NCBI RefSeq assembly: GCF_027595985.1
Contig: NC_073305.1
Location: forward strand, 26,440,028-26,504,027
Origin: Sorex araneus
Taxonomy: Eukaryota > Chordata > Mammalia > Eulipotyphla > Soricidae
DNA length: 64,000 bases
Direction: 5' to 3'
Shown: piece after piece, positions 11,790-23,432 of the stretch
Numbering within the stretch: position 1 is the first letter of the stretch
Layout of the letters: every line of letters begins with the position of its first letter
Made by a program: the position numbers and the translations under genes
Notes under the pieces: generated by a model
Seen by the model: only the letters and a program-made list of their open reading frames with translations
Database searches by the model: none
Told to the model about the DNA's origin: nothing

Positions 11790-12027
11790 GCACTGTAGCA
11801 CTGTTGTCCCGTTGTTCATTGATTTGCTCAAGCAGGCACCAGTAATGTCTCCATTGTGAGACTTGCTACTGTTTTTGGCATATCAAATACGCCATGGGTA
11901 GTTTTCCAGGCTTTGCTGTGCAGGCAGGATACTCTCGGTAGCTTGCCGGGTTCTCTGAGGGGGATGGAGGAATCGAACCCAGGTCAGCCTCATGCAAGGC
12001 AAACACCCTACCCGCTGTGCTACTTAC
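11790..12027 (-). mobile_element. SOR variant SINE (GATATGCC body)
   Basis: Antisense, nearly full length: 3' end 'gttgtcccgttgttcattgat' at the left, the diagnostic 'TTTTTGGCATATCAAATACG', two 'gcttgccgggtt'-type blocks, and the tRNA-like head 'aacaccctacccgctgtgcta' at the right. Intermediate divergence. Confidence 0.9.
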
Positions 12028-13080
12028 TTTAATCATTTAGGGGCTTGTAAATATTTCCTCTCAATGAGATAGAAACCTATGAGAGATGTTAAGCAGAGAA
12101 ATGACAGGTTCTAATTTATATCTTAGAAAAGATATTATGATTTCTATATGAACACACTGATGGATAAGACAAGAAGAAAACTGCTACAATTAGACAAGTG
12201 ATAGATGATGATGACTTGAGCCAGGATGGCAGAGGTGGGCCTGATCATAGGGCATCTCATTCTCAATACACTTAAAGTACAGCTAGCAGAATTTGTTAAA
12301 GGGGTCAGAAGGGTGATGTGAGAGGAAGAGAAGAGTAAGAATGACTAAAGATTTTAGATTAGGAAACTGAAAGAATGGAGTTGCTGTGTAACAATTGGGG
12401 AAAACTTCGAGAGGAAAGCTTGAGAAGCATTCAAGAAGGATAAAAGTAGTTGGCGTGATTTATTTGTGAATGAGGAAAAGATAAATATATGGAGTTACCT
12501 GTGCTTTGATACATGTGCTTTGAGCAAAGAAGAGCATGTGAGGCAAATATCAATTTTGGATATACTAGTGTATCACCTTATAAGTTATACTTAAAACAGA
12601 CTATAAAAGTTCACAGAAAACAGAACAATTTGGTGCCCCAGAGCATTCCCAGATTGAGAGGTCAAAAAAACAAGGAAGATCCAACTAACGATATGGAGAA
12701 AGTGTGTGCAAGCAAATGGGAAGAAAATTATAAGACCATGAAATTGCAGAGAACAGAGAGTTTCAAGCATGAAAAACTAATCCACAAGGAAGGGTAACTG
12801 GATTTACTAACGTGGAGATCCCCAATGACCTTGACAAGAGCAATGATATTGGGGTGCTAGAGATGTGAGCTGGAATGATGCAGATTTTATAAGAATGGGA
12901 GGGTATAAAAACAGTAACTATGGATAACTTCATAAAGATGTTTTTGATGGATCAAAGTAATTATTTGGTAGCTATAGAATGAGTGTAATTGATGCATATC
13001 TTTAATATGCTAAAGGAGAAAAATCATACTTGGCCTGTTTATATCCATGAAAGTAATTATAAGGAAAAGAAAATTAATAA
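12028..13080. other. No gene recognised
   Basis: AG-rich sequence on the + strand; the 94-codon frame at 12513-12797 has no recognisable motif. No repeat that I can name. Confidence 0.45.
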
Positions 13081-13500
13081 CGTGGAGCATCACGACAGGC
13101 ACTGGAGCAGATAAGACCTGACCTTGCAAAGCAGCCCAGAAGCAAAGCCTCGCACGAGGGAGTATCTGGGCCAAGTTGGCAAGAACAGGGTGTCAGCCAG
13201 CACAGGGTGTCGGTTGAGCTTCACTCCACCTTCTACTCACATACACGAAAGACACAGAAACTGCCATCTATGCTTAGCAGGTCATCCTAACCTCAGCAAC
13301 TAGACTTGATTGGGGTTGGACTGGGGCAAGGGAGAGTAGGAGAGCTGATAGTCCAATAATGCTAATCTTTATGTGATTGGACCTTCTTGTAAACCAAGAC
13401 CCTCTATAAAATCTGATATGTGTGTATTTGGCAATAAAGTGAACAGCATCAGCTGCTCCCGGGGGGGGGGGTTGTTTCTTCATGCACCTATCATCCTTCG
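13081..13500 (+). mobile_element. LTR-like block with TATA and poly(A) signals
   Basis: GC-richer than its surroundings. It contains TATAAAA (13405-13411), AATAAA only 22 bases later (13433-13438), then a G run (13459-13469). TATA and AATAAA this close resemble the compact R region of class II endogenous retrovirus LTRs. The ends are not defined, there is no TSD and no adjoining viral coding sequence, so a solo LTR is a guess. A chance promoter-like cluster is possible. Confidence 0.3.
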
Positions 13501-14192
13501 CCCACGGCAGCCTGGACCAGTGTGCAATGTGTCCAGGCATGTTGGGGAAAAACTATTCCCCAACAAATAAGAGTTTTCTGGAAGAGTGTCTTGAAAAAAT
13601 CAGAGAAAGAGATGGTTCTAGAATGTCATTGGCTCTACGAGAAAAGATAACCCTGGAATTAGGAGGAAAAGTGATAGGCTCTAAGGCAGTATTTTGGGTA
13701 AATATTATAGTGATAGTGCTCTTGTGGTTACTTTAAGTTGCTTAGTAAAAGAATAAAGAAAATCATCAGTAAGAGTGTAGATGGGGGAGGATGTGCTAAA
13801 AGCTTAAAAGGAGTAGGAATAAGAGATGAGTTCATAGGAATAATAGGAGATTGTGAAGGAAACAAGCCCACAACAATGCATCAATGGCCCTAGGCAGCAC
13901 AGAGTCTGTTTATGTTATATAAGACTCACTAAAGTGACTATATGTCTCTTTCCCACCAGGCACAGGCTCCACTCATAAGGGTAGAGGCTTGATGTCATTA
14001 GAAGAGTGGTTTACCAGGTAATAAAGCTGACTACGAATACAAGAAAATAACAATGAATATTAAACATATCTACACTTGGCAGCAGGGTTCAGCTCTCTGA
14101 CCCCAGGTCTCTTTGTGCCTTTTACATTTCCTTCATAACCACCGCTCACTGGAACCACATGCGTGCTGCCAGGAAGTCTGATTGTGGGCTTC

Positions 14193-14650
14193 AAATTCCT
14201 GCTCAGGATATTTCTTTGGACTTAGTTACTTAAATACTAAAATACAGAAATCCAAAACCATGTGGCCGCTAGTGCAGCCACTCGACCTCATATTTCTTCA
14301 TTCTCAGCAATGGAAAACAAATTATCAAATGCTTCCTTTTCAGCAGGTCCGACTTTAGGGGGGAGAAACTCCAAACAATAATAGTGAGTTTTTTGTTGAA
14401 ATATTGAATGTAATCAAAGTAAAGTGAAAGCAAAGTGAAATTTATCAGTTACACAGGCAGGGTGGGGAGCTGGGGAAGTGGGGGGAGGGGGGAGGTATAC
14501 TGTGATTCTTGGTGGTGGAATATGTGCACTGGTGAAGGGATGGGTGTTCAAGCATTGTATAACTGGGACTTAAACCTGAAAGCTTTGTAACTTTCCACAT
14601 GGTGATTCAATAAAAGAATAAATTAAAAAAATCTTTTTTAAATTCCTGCT
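14193..14650 (+). mobile_element. L1-tailed non-autonomous retroposon (short copy)
   Basis: Body 14204-14639 flanked by a perfect 11-bp TSD, AAATTCCTGCT, at 14193-14203 and 14640-14650. The 5' part has no similarity to the L1 ORFs that I can see, but it is shared with 36239-36600, for example 'tcattctcagcaatggaaaa' (14300-14319). A G-rich tract (14458-14497) follows. The last 110 bases match the shrew L1 3' end ('gtgcactggtgaagggatggg', 'catggtgattcaataaa'). This looks like an element that borrows the L1 3' end for mobilisation. It encodes nothing. Confidence 0.75.
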
Positions 14651-15571
14651 TGGATCTGTGACTTCTTTGGCCACCCTGAATCAGGTGAGGCCGCTTCTTG
14701 GGGACATATCTGTCACCTGTGCACAGCGAGCTGGCACCTTCATTCACCTTCCTGCAGGCAGGCCCCTACCATTTCTTGGGACTGGCCTCCTGAGCCTTCA
14801 CTCTATCCTGTCTAGTCTTTGTGGAAAGTCCCTTCTGCTGGTGGGCACCCTTGGAGGTTCCCATAGGGTATGAATACACCCTCATTTCACTGTTGTACTC
14901 TGGTGTGGACTTAGCTCCTTCCTCAGCAGCCAATCACAGAACTGTCTCTTGGCTTCCCTCAGCTCTTGGTGCCACTTGCTTGGAGATAGTTTCTCTGTCT
15001 CTCCTGCTACATGCTGGCTTGGCTTGGCTCACATGCCATGTGGTCCTTGCTTCCTTCGTCCATATAGGAAGTGAGTCAGGGTCACGCCTTTCCCTGTCCC
15101 TCTGCCAGGCCTCCCTTCTCCAAGTCTCTCCAGCCCCTCTAATGCTTTCTGCCTTTGTCCCGGGCTATGTTCTCAGGCGACTGCTGCCAATCTTCCACAC
15201 CACACGCTTTTGATGATGCCCTCTGGGTTCTTGGAGGTTTTGTGGTGTGCTGAGCTGAGTCCTGCCCTTTGAGGCAGCCAACACATTTCCAGCCAGGCAG
15301 ACTCGCTGTCCTCTTAAGAGCTTTTTATTGCCAGTCCTGAGATCATTCATGATTGTCTTCAGTAACCTCTGGTGCTCAGAGCCAGGAGGAACCTGTGCTT
15401 GGAACGCTCTGCAAATGCATCGAGGGCACAAAGGGCTGTGCTGGTGAGCTTCCAGGCAACAGTGGTGCTCCCTCCAGTGCCCATGCATGTAACTCTTGGG
15501 TGTGAGCTCAGCAGCCCTCTAAAAAAAATTATAAAGTAGTTCAAAATACTTGATTAAGTTTAATATTTGAA
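14651..15571. other. No gene recognised
   Basis: GC-richer, C/T-rich single-copy-looking DNA. Open frames of 130 (+, 14821-15213) and 107 (-, 15165-15488) codons overlap on opposite strands and lack motifs or splice context. An old exon or pseudogene cannot be excluded. Confidence 0.35.
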
Positions 15572-15815
15572 CGGACTGGAGCAATAGCACAGCAGGTATG
15601 GCATTTGCCTTGCATGCAGCCAACCTGGGTCCTATTCCTCTGTCTCTCTCAGAGAGTCCAGCAAGCTACTGAGAGTATCCCGCCCCACACAACTGAGTCT
15701 GGCAAGCTACATATATTCAATATGCCAAACACAGTAACAAGTCTCTAAATGGAGACGTTACTGGTGCTCGCTCAAGCAAATCAATGAGCAACGGGATGAC
15801 AGTGCTACAGTGCAT
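15572..15815 (+). mobile_element. SOR variant SINE (GATATGCC body)
   Basis: Head 'actggagcaatagcacagcag', then 'cctattcctctgtctctctc', two 'gcaagctac' blocks, 'TTCAATATGCCAAACACAG' and the end 'GAGCAACGGGATGACAGTG'. Full length and moderately diverged. It shows plainly that the variant shares the SOR tRNA-derived head. Confidence 0.9.
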
Positions 15816-16463
15816 ATTGGATAGGAAGAAAAATAAGCTTAGGAGAAGAGAGAGGAAGAAAAGAGTTGAAGAAGGAGAGAGTGAAAGAGAAGGAATGGTG
15901 AAAATATTGCAGAAAGGATTGCAGAACTAAAGAGGTTAAATGTTGAAAACTATTTAAAACTGAATTTTTAATACTTCAGTAGCCTGAAACAATAAGTACT
16001 GCTCTGACTCATTGAGTTACAGTTCAACAAGGAACTATCATTTGATCTAAAGTCAGCTGGTCCTATAAACTGTGAGCTTAATCACATTTGATTCATTTAT
16101 CTGAAAGTAGCGCATGTTTTGTCACGGAACAGATGCCCAAGAAGAAGGTTCCATTCCACAGGTAAATGTCAAACTAGAGCTCGAAACATGACTGTTAATA
16201 TTCATATGTCAAGTGAATCAGATAATAAAGGTGATGGTAATGGAACAAGGAGATCCTGAGCAAAGACGTTGACCCAGTGATAAATTATATTTCATCCAGT
16301 TAGAAGACTTGCATTCTTAGGCTTACTTTACCCCTTGAATAAAACTTAAAGAAGAAAATGTTCACATTTATAGGAGACTATGTTAGAGAATTCTCACTTT
16401 CCTAACCCTGTTCTGTAACAGACCATAATCATTACCCTGTCCTATAAGAAGAATACCAAATCC

Positions 16464-16550
16464 GGGCTGGAGAGGCAGTACAGGGGACTAATGTGCTTGT
16501 TTTCATGATGTTGACTGGGTTTGATCCCCAGTAACAGAATATTGGGGGGC
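16464..16550 (+). mobile_element. Partial SOR SINE head
   Basis: 'gggctggagaggcagtacag' and 'tgggtttgatccccagtaac' give the head and B-box region. The body decays after about 16550. Old or truncated. Confidence 0.6.
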
Positions 16551-17324
16551 TGAATCCAGAATGTGGCATCAGAGTTAAGAAAGAGAATGTGCAGAGTCAC
16601 AGCATCTGAGCACATAGATTGTATATAGCGTGTGCCTGTGAGGTGCCACATAGCCTATGCTTGAATGGGGCATCTCCCCTTAAGGATATAACCCTTCACA
16701 TAGATGGGGGATGAAAAGGAATTCTGTAAGAAGTGAATCAAAACTGCAGCATCTTCCTGTTATATGGAACCACATATAACTTACTAGGGTTTCACAATTA
16801 CAGTAATTACAATCAAATATGCTAGACCAACTATTGTTTATAGCCGGCATTCAATCCAATATTACACTTGTTCTTTAGAACAATATCCAATTCAGTGATC
16901 AGAAAACAGATTGGGGTGTAAGAAGGCGGGGAAATGAAGAAAAATGAATGAGAGAAGTAGGATTTAATTCAGGTTTCTCTATTCCAAAAGCCCAGGCACT
17001 TACATGATTTCTTCAACAACCTCTGTATTTTAATGGAAATTCCCCCTACAAACTATGACAACTCAAGCAGCAAACAAATAGATCTAGGCAAGCTCTAATC
17101 TCTAAGCTCAGGGCCCTGCAGCAGTGAACCTCAGACATGGAGTAGCCTAAACAGATTTCTTAACTGCTCACTCACATGGGCTCAAACGTACAACTGCCTT
17201 TATGAACTTTGCTATGGAATCAACACACTGACAACTGCTGCATTCCAGAGCCTTTGATGTTCAACATCGCTAATGAACATTTTATCTGTAATAATTCCAG
17301 AAGCATTTATGTCCTTCGTATCAG

Positions 17325-17795
17325 GTTTTCATTTGATTTCATTTAATCACCATGAATTACAAAAGTACAAAGATATTTATGATTGGGTTTCAGGTGTACA
17401 AATGTCCTACACCCAGTCCTTCACCATTGTCCCCTTTCTTCCACCGATGTACCCAGTTTCCTTCCCTGCTCTCCTCCAGCCTGCCTCTGCAATAGACAGA
17501 GTACTGAGCATCATGGGTGATGACATAGGATAGTATAAATAAAACACCCACATACAGAGCAGTATTTTTCTTCTTTTATATACTGTGGTTTAATACTGTT
17601 ACCGCAAGAGGGTATCAAGCATATCACTTTTCCCTCCTTTCAGCGCCCAGTGCTCTCCAGCGGGACCACTTCCCTCTGTCATTGTCATAGTGGTCCCTTC
17701 CCTAACCTCTCTCTCCTCTCCCCCTGCAGTGGCAAGATTCCTACTAAGGACTGGTTCTCCTTCTGCTCTTCATTTCTAGTGCCTTTGAGAGGCCT
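17325..17795 (-). mobile_element. L1 3' end, interrupted by a templated insertion
   Basis: Antisense shrew L1 3' UTR: 'aatcaccatgaattacaaaa' at the left end, the 'cagtccttcaccattgtcccc' block, 'taatactgttaccgcaagagg' and 'ttgtcatagtggtcccttcc'. Between the 'gcctctgcaatagacag' and 'gtatttttcttct' blocks there are about 60 extra bases absent from the related copy at 8620-8650; they include the 46-bp repeat listed separately. Confidence 0.8.
17508..17553 (+). repeat. 46-bp perfect direct repeat, copy 1 (inside L1)
   Basis: Begins GCATCATGGGTGATGACATA and ends ACACCCACAT. It is identical base for base to 19164-19209 and sits inside L1 3' UTR sequence that it interrupts. Confidence 0.9.
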
Positions 17796-18189
17796 TAGAT
17801 TTTAAAATAGAAACCAGAAAAAAAAAGAGATTCCTTGGGAAGTTTTCATTGAAATAGAGCTTCTCTCTCTTTCTCTCTGTATTTAAAAAAAAATAAAAAG
17901 CTTCACCAAGTTTAGTAATCTTTTACTGCTTCCCAGAAGCAATGAAAGCCTGTTGAATAAACAGAAACATTTGCTTTTGAATTCAAATTTCTTAATTTTC
18001 TAGGCATGTACGTTTTTTCTTTTTTAACTAAGCATGAAAATACAATTTTAATTTGATTATGCAGTCATTGACTTTAGCAATCCATGTGTCTTATTTTTTT
18101 TTTCTCTGTAATGGGTTTTGAGGACAAATAAATGAAGGACAAGATGTAAGTCAGTCTGAAAGGACACGAATCAAACTTAAATGTTAATC

Positions 18190-18325
18190 AAAAGTATCTG
18201 GCAATGTTTTAATGCAGATTCCAATTCCATGATCTGCAGCATGGCCTGAAATTCTGCATTTCTAAGTGCGTGGGTCATCCAAGTGCTGCTGTCCCATGGA
18301 CCATATTTTGAATTAAGTTAGTCTT
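18190..18325 (-). mobile_element. MER5-like DNA transposon relic
   Basis: 'ctgcatttctaagtgcgtgg', 'tccaagtgctgctgtcccat' and 'ggaccatattttgaatt' follow the antisense order of the MER5A-type hAT-Charlie element. Diverged, with no terminal inverted repeat visible. Confidence 0.5.
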
Positions 18326-18344
18326 AACTGAGACTTAGAATTAA

Positions 18345-18950
18345 ACATAGCTAATTTCCAGGAGAAGTCCTTGCTTTTCGTTTTTTCTCTCCTCATTGTT
18401 GTTGGACAAGTTCATGCACACTGGCAGTGTCTATCTCTATGAATGCATTGACAATTTCAAAATTTCATATACAGTATTCAGGCAAAAACTAGTCTCTACC
18501 TGTACACCCCTCAGTTTGGTTTTCCCTTGCCCAAATTGTACTCCTCATCCTCCCTATGTCTTCCATATTTATTCCCTCCCCTTGATATCTTATGTTTAAT
18601 AGTACCACAACCCACCCAAATATTTAAGTCATACATCACTTTTGAGTCAATAAAGATTTCTTCTTCCCTATTTCTTCCCTCACAACTTATATAGCTGGTC
18701 TTTTGATTAATAAGAATTGATGTAGTCAGAGTATATACTCTATTTTGTTTGGATTTCTGTCCTTAGCATAAAGTGTACAGCTTCATTCATCTTGCTGCAT
18801 GTAGTTATAGTTTGGTCATTTATACAGCCAAATAGAAGTAGCATGCCATTGTACAAATTCTCAACTCTGATAGCTATGGAGTGGTTTCGTATTTGTGACC
18901 TATTTCTTTTAGTTCACACCAGATAATAGGGCAATAGAGCTACAGTGCAA
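18345..18950 (-). mobile_element. Old LINE-1 fragment
   Basis: 'tttctgtccttagcataaagt', 'cattcatcttgctgcatgtag' and 'tagctatggagtggtttcgta' keep the order of antisense L1 3' sequences ('cttagcatgatg.. ccatgttgctgcatg..'). Heavily mutated. Confidence 0.45.
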
Positions 18951-19163
18951 ATTTACAAAGTTAAGAAGCTCAAGATCACATATGAAGTCTAAATAATTTT
19001 CCAGTTGGATTTCCACATTGATATTGCATTGCATGTGTATGCAGACATCTGTGTGCCTGGGTATGTGAATACAGGTGCTTCTGGAGTCATGCAGAGAGGC
19101 TCAAATGTGAAATGATAAGAAAAACAGTCATTGTGTTCGGCTCTGTATGTAAGACATCTGCCT

Positions 19164-19209
19164 GCATCATGGGTGATGACATAGGATAGTATAAATAAAA
19201 CACCCACAT
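19164..19209 (+). repeat. 46-bp perfect direct repeat, copy 2
   Basis: Identical to 17508-17553; flanks differ immediately on both sides. It lies in sequence with no repeat that I recognise, so it is the more likely source of the copy in the L1. Confidence 0.9.
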
Positions 19210-19993
19210 TCACCGGATTACAGGTGGGCTTCTGAAGAGCTCAGGAACTGGAAGGAGTTCTAGACAGAAGCAGTGAGCCCCCTTCAAGTCTTAGCAAAGA
19301 AAGTCTCTAAAACAGAATTCCACAAGAACAACCCTTTTCACTCTGGACAAGGCATCTATGAATGCTGGCCCTTGGATCTCAAACACTGTTGGTATTATGA
19401 CATATTCCTAAAAGATTTGATACAAACCAATAATCAAACCCTGGAACCACACAGGTCACCTTGAGTAGCTTCCTCATGCCAGCTATCCAAATTAATGCAT
19501 TTTATAAAAACTGGGATGTGAGTCAAGCTGCAGGACAAAAATATGGGGAAAAGAGTCACAGAGGTGGGGAGAAAATGCAAGCTTATTTCATTCCTCATGC
19601 CCAGCATTTCTAGTGTGGCAGATTTGGAGATTAATATGGGAGTAACTCCCATTGCCAAACTGCATGAGCTGTCTTTGCATTCATTCTCTTTCTCTCCTTT
19701 CCTAAAATATCTTGGAAATAGGAAGTAAGAGAAAAAGGGAAAACCTTCTGTGTCTGATATTATCACAATAAGTAAAGCTCTCTTCCTAGAAATGGAAAAG
19801 CAATATGGCTTATCAAAGGTTTGGTAAGGGAAAAATTCCTTACCAAAAGAAAGTGAAATATCTTTTAGCCCAGACAATTCCAATCCTCAGAATGGTCTCA
19901 TGGAATGTTAAACTGTGCTCCAAGATAAGGGTGATCAGTTTAGTACAATGGACAGAGTTTAGTACAATGGACAACAATCTAAATGCTGTTTTT

Positions 19994-20160
19994 AGGTCCA
20001 GAGAAATAGTTTAGTAGTTTAGAATGCCTGCCTTGCATAGGGTCTTGAGTTTAATCCCCAGTGCTTCCAAGCATTATCCTGGCAACTCTTCTACTTAAGC
20101 CTGGCAGATCTCCTGTTTATGATCCTGGGCACTGCAAGCAATTACTGTACAACAACCACA
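19994..20160 (+). mobile_element. Degenerate SOR SINE
   Basis: 'gtccagagaaatagtttagta', 'tgcctgccttgcatagggtc' and 'gagtttaatccccagtgctt' mark the head and B-box region. The body is poorly kept. Old copy. Confidence 0.5.
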
Positions 20161-20213
20161 CTTGTAAGAGCACCATGACAAATGGGTGAAATCTGCAGTA
20201 TGTGCTGCAACTC

Positions 20214-20215
20214 AC

Positions 20216-20250
<35 letters not shown>

Positions 20251-20252
20251 CA
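20214..20252. repeat. (CA)n microsatellite
   Basis: About 19 CA units with one AA interruption near 20234. Confidence 0.95.
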
Positions 20253-20260
20253 ATCCCAAA

Positions 20261-20377
20261 TGATAATGAATGCATGAAACTTCCATCATTTCCAGTGAGT
20301 TCCAATGAAGGAAAGAAGTCAGGGTTCTGAGATAAAAATGAGTCTTCTTCACATTTTAACCCAGCAAGTGTGATCCC
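20261..20377 (+). repeat. Dispersed duplicate, copy 1 (about 115 bp)
   Basis: Starts TGATAATGAATGCATGAAAC directly after the (CA)n tract. About 88 % identical by eye to 22840-22953, including the exact run AAAGAAGTCAGGGTTCTGAG. Both copies are in the same direction, 2.58 kb apart. Confidence 0.85.
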
Positions 20378-22063
20378 TGGGGAATACGTACCATGGGAAG
20401 GATGCGCATGAAACACTACAACTAAAGAGTATTACCCCCAGGAAGCACATGTTCAAGTACAACTGAAGAGCTGCAGCACTCAGCAAGACCATGGCCAAAA
20501 AGTGTTCAACCAACAGACTGAGTTCCACAACATGACCTGTGACCCCACCTTGGAGAGTAACACAACTAAAGGTGAAGGCACCACAGCATACGGGTGACTC
20601 TCAGCCATCAAATCAACAAAGGGAAAGGGTGAAATAGAAAATTAATATTATTTTAATATTGTTTAAAATAATAAACCACTAATGAAATACAAAATTACAA
20701 AGCCCTCAGTAGGGAAATAGGTGAATAAAAGCACAATGATGCAATGAAATGATATGCAACCATTGAACATCACAGCGCCTGCATCTTTTTTGAGAAAAGA
20801 GTCAAATGTAAATATTTCAGGTTTCAGGGGCCAGGTTGTCTCTCATGCAACTACTTCACTCTGCCACTATAGTTTAATTCAGCCAGAAACAATACCTGTG
20901 TGACCCTCTGGACATCTCGTGTTCCAGTCAAATTTTATGTACTAAACAAGCAGTGGCCAGATATTCCTAAGCTGCCACTTACATTGATATGCTGAAAACA
21001 GAAGCAAAACTCCTTCCAGTTAGCAAGCATATATCTTTAAATGATATCAGATATCTAAATGGCAGGATTTCTGGTGATTTTGCCTTTTTTCCCTTTGTGC
21101 ATCCTATTGTTATAATTTCTTTATTCTTCCAAGTGGAGGGTATGTAAAACAGAAAATTGTGTTTTGATTTTAAAACAAAAAGTCTATCACGGTGAGGACA
21201 TATCTTAATATGCAGACCACAATGAAACTCTTTCCGTTTTTGAGCCATTGTCATCCAAATCAGAAACTAAAAATTCCACCTTGTTACCAGGCAAAGCAAA
21301 AATTAATACACACAAAAAATGGAATTAGCTCAACCTAAGTCAGTTCTAATTTCATCTGACTTTTCAATGTCTTTCCAAATTTGACCCATATGCTTTCTTC
21401 AGGTCATATTATGTGAGTTTGAAGTGAAGTAACATTGGAACTGTTTTTAAGCCCTCAGAGTAGGACCCTCTGATTTTTCTCATGGGGGCTCTTCCTGCAA
21501 TAAAAGTCCACGATTCAGTGACTACAGTGAGGAAGCATTACCAGAGAGTAATTTCATTCAGTCCTTAGGTGGCTGTTAAGTCTACACTGGTGATAATAGC
21601 TGGGACATTGGAACTTTGAGACCAGTCACTACCTACTCAAAAAGTTGTTGAGCACCTTTGACTGTCTTCTAAAATCCATTGAATTGTGGTCAAGGGACGT
21701 GGACATTATCCATTTTGGGCCTGAGGTGAGCTCAGGTGGATGGCAGTTTGAATTCAGCATGGATGCCAACTGGGCAGAAATAAGAATTGAACCCACATGC
21801 TGTTTAAGTTGGAAAGAGCCTTCCAGAGAGAACTAATGAAATTTACATTGTTGATTGGTTGGTTTAGGAGTTGAGGTTTTCGAAAGGCTTGTTCATAGGA
21901 AACCTCAGCATTTGACTTAACTTTCAAAGGCCTGCCTCTAGCTCAGCCCAGCTGAGGTCTAAGGTCTGTATTCATGCATCCTGTCAGGGGCTGTCAAGTC
22001 TAAGTCTATGGTCTAAGGGAATGCAACAAAGGGAGATATTTGTTGTTGTTGTTGCTGTTAATC
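20378..22063. other. No gene recognised
   Basis: No supported exon; open frames up to 91 codons without motifs. No repeat that I can name. Confidence 0.4.
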
Positions 22064-22825
22064 TTTTTTATTAGTGAATCACCGTGAGATAAAGTTACAG
22101 ACTTACAAATTTTCATGCTTGCATTTCAGTCATACAATGACTGAGTACCCATCCCTCCACCAGTGCCAATTTTCCACCACCAATGGTCCCAACATCCCTC
22201 CCACCACCCCCACCCTGTCCCCTTCACCTCACCCCACCTCTGTGGCAGGGCATTTCCTTTTGCTCTCTCTCTCTCTCTTTTTGGGTGTTGTGATTTGCTA
22301 CAGAGGTACTGAGTAGGCATCATGTTCAGTCTATAGTCTATTTTTAGCCCGTATCTCCTATCCCTAGTGGGCCCGCCTAGCACCCTTTGCTTGGTGATCC
22401 CTTCTCTATCAGAGCTGCTTCTCCACCTAGCATGTGAGGCCAGCTTCCAAGCTGTGGAGTAATCCTCCTGATACTTATCTCTACTATTCTTGGGTGTTAG
22501 TCTCCCATTCTGTTACTTTATATTCCACAAATAAGTGTGATATTTCTATGTCTGTTAATCTCTTTCTGACTCATTTCACTTAACATGATACTTTCCATGT
22601 TGATCCACCTATATGCAAATTTCATGACTTCATCTTTTCTAATCGCTGCATAGTATTCCATTGTGTAGATGTACCAAAGTTTCTTTAACCAGTCATCTGT
22701 TCTCAGGCACTCGTTTTTTTTTCAGATTCTGACTATTGTGAACAGTGCTGCAATGAACATATAGGTGCAGATGTCACTTTTAATATACTTTTTTGCATCT
22801 CCGGGATATATTCCCAGAGATATTT
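22064..22825 (-). mobile_element. 5'-truncated L1, 0.76 kb
   Basis: Antisense L1 3' end: 'gtgaatcaccgtgagataaa', 'cccatccctccaccagtgcc', a (CT)n tract, then 'catagtattccattgtgtag', 'gaacagtgctgcaatgaaca' and the 5' break near 'gggatatattcccagagata'. The left end is the A-tail side. It covers the end of ORF2 and the 3' UTR; no frame is intact. Confidence 0.9.
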
Positions 22826-22839
22826 GAACTGAAAGCTTA

Positions 22840-22953
22840 TGATAATTAGTGCATGAAACTTCATCATTTCCAGTGAATTCTAGTGAAGGAAAGAAGTCAG
22901 GGTTCTGAGGTAAAAATGAGTCTTCTTCACGTTTAATCCAGCATTGTCATCCC
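22840..22953 (+). repeat. Dispersed duplicate, copy 2
   Basis: Partner of 20261-20377. It begins within about 15 bases of the 5' break of the L1 at 22064-22825. Confidence 0.85.
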
Positions 22954-23250
22954 TCTCCCAACCCCAGCCTCTTCTTTAGGTCTCTTGGGGACCTCTAATA
23001 AGCCCTCGGAAAGGCAAGATTCCTATTATCACAGAGAATGGGGTCCCACCTGGCTGTTGTGGAACAGCTTATCTAGCTTACCTTTCACCTGCTGAGCGCC
23101 TTCCTTACAAAGAAAACCTCTCTATCAACTCTGCTGTGAAATTTTTGTTCGTTTGTTCGTGTTTTAACTAATAGAAAATTTCTCCTCAGAGATTTAGTCA
23201 TAAATTGGTAGAGCAGGGCCAGTGGGTGAGTCATTAAAACTCAACAAACA

Positions 23251-23432
23251 GGGGCTGAAGCAATGGCCCAGCAGGTTGGGCATTTGCCTTGCATGCGGCT
23301 GACCCGGGTTCGATTCCTAGCATTCCATATGGTCCCCTGAGCACCGCCAAGGGTAATTCCTGAGTGCAGAGCCAGGAGTAACCCCTGTGCATCACCGGGT
23401 ATGACCCAAAAAGCAAAAGAAAATAAAAAAAA
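23251..23432 (+). mobile_element. SOR SINE, standard body
   Basis: Starts GGGGCTGAAGCAATGGCCCA, has 'GACCCGGGTTCGATTCC' and 'GTGCATCACCGGGTATGACC', and ends in an A-rich tail. Weak TSD (AAACTCAAC / AAGCTCAAC). A moderately young copy. Confidence 0.93.

Noticed and set aside
19434..19883. 149-codon - strand frame in non-repeat DNA
   Set aside because: No splice sites, motifs or promoter context; this length is expected by chance in 64 kb read in six frames.
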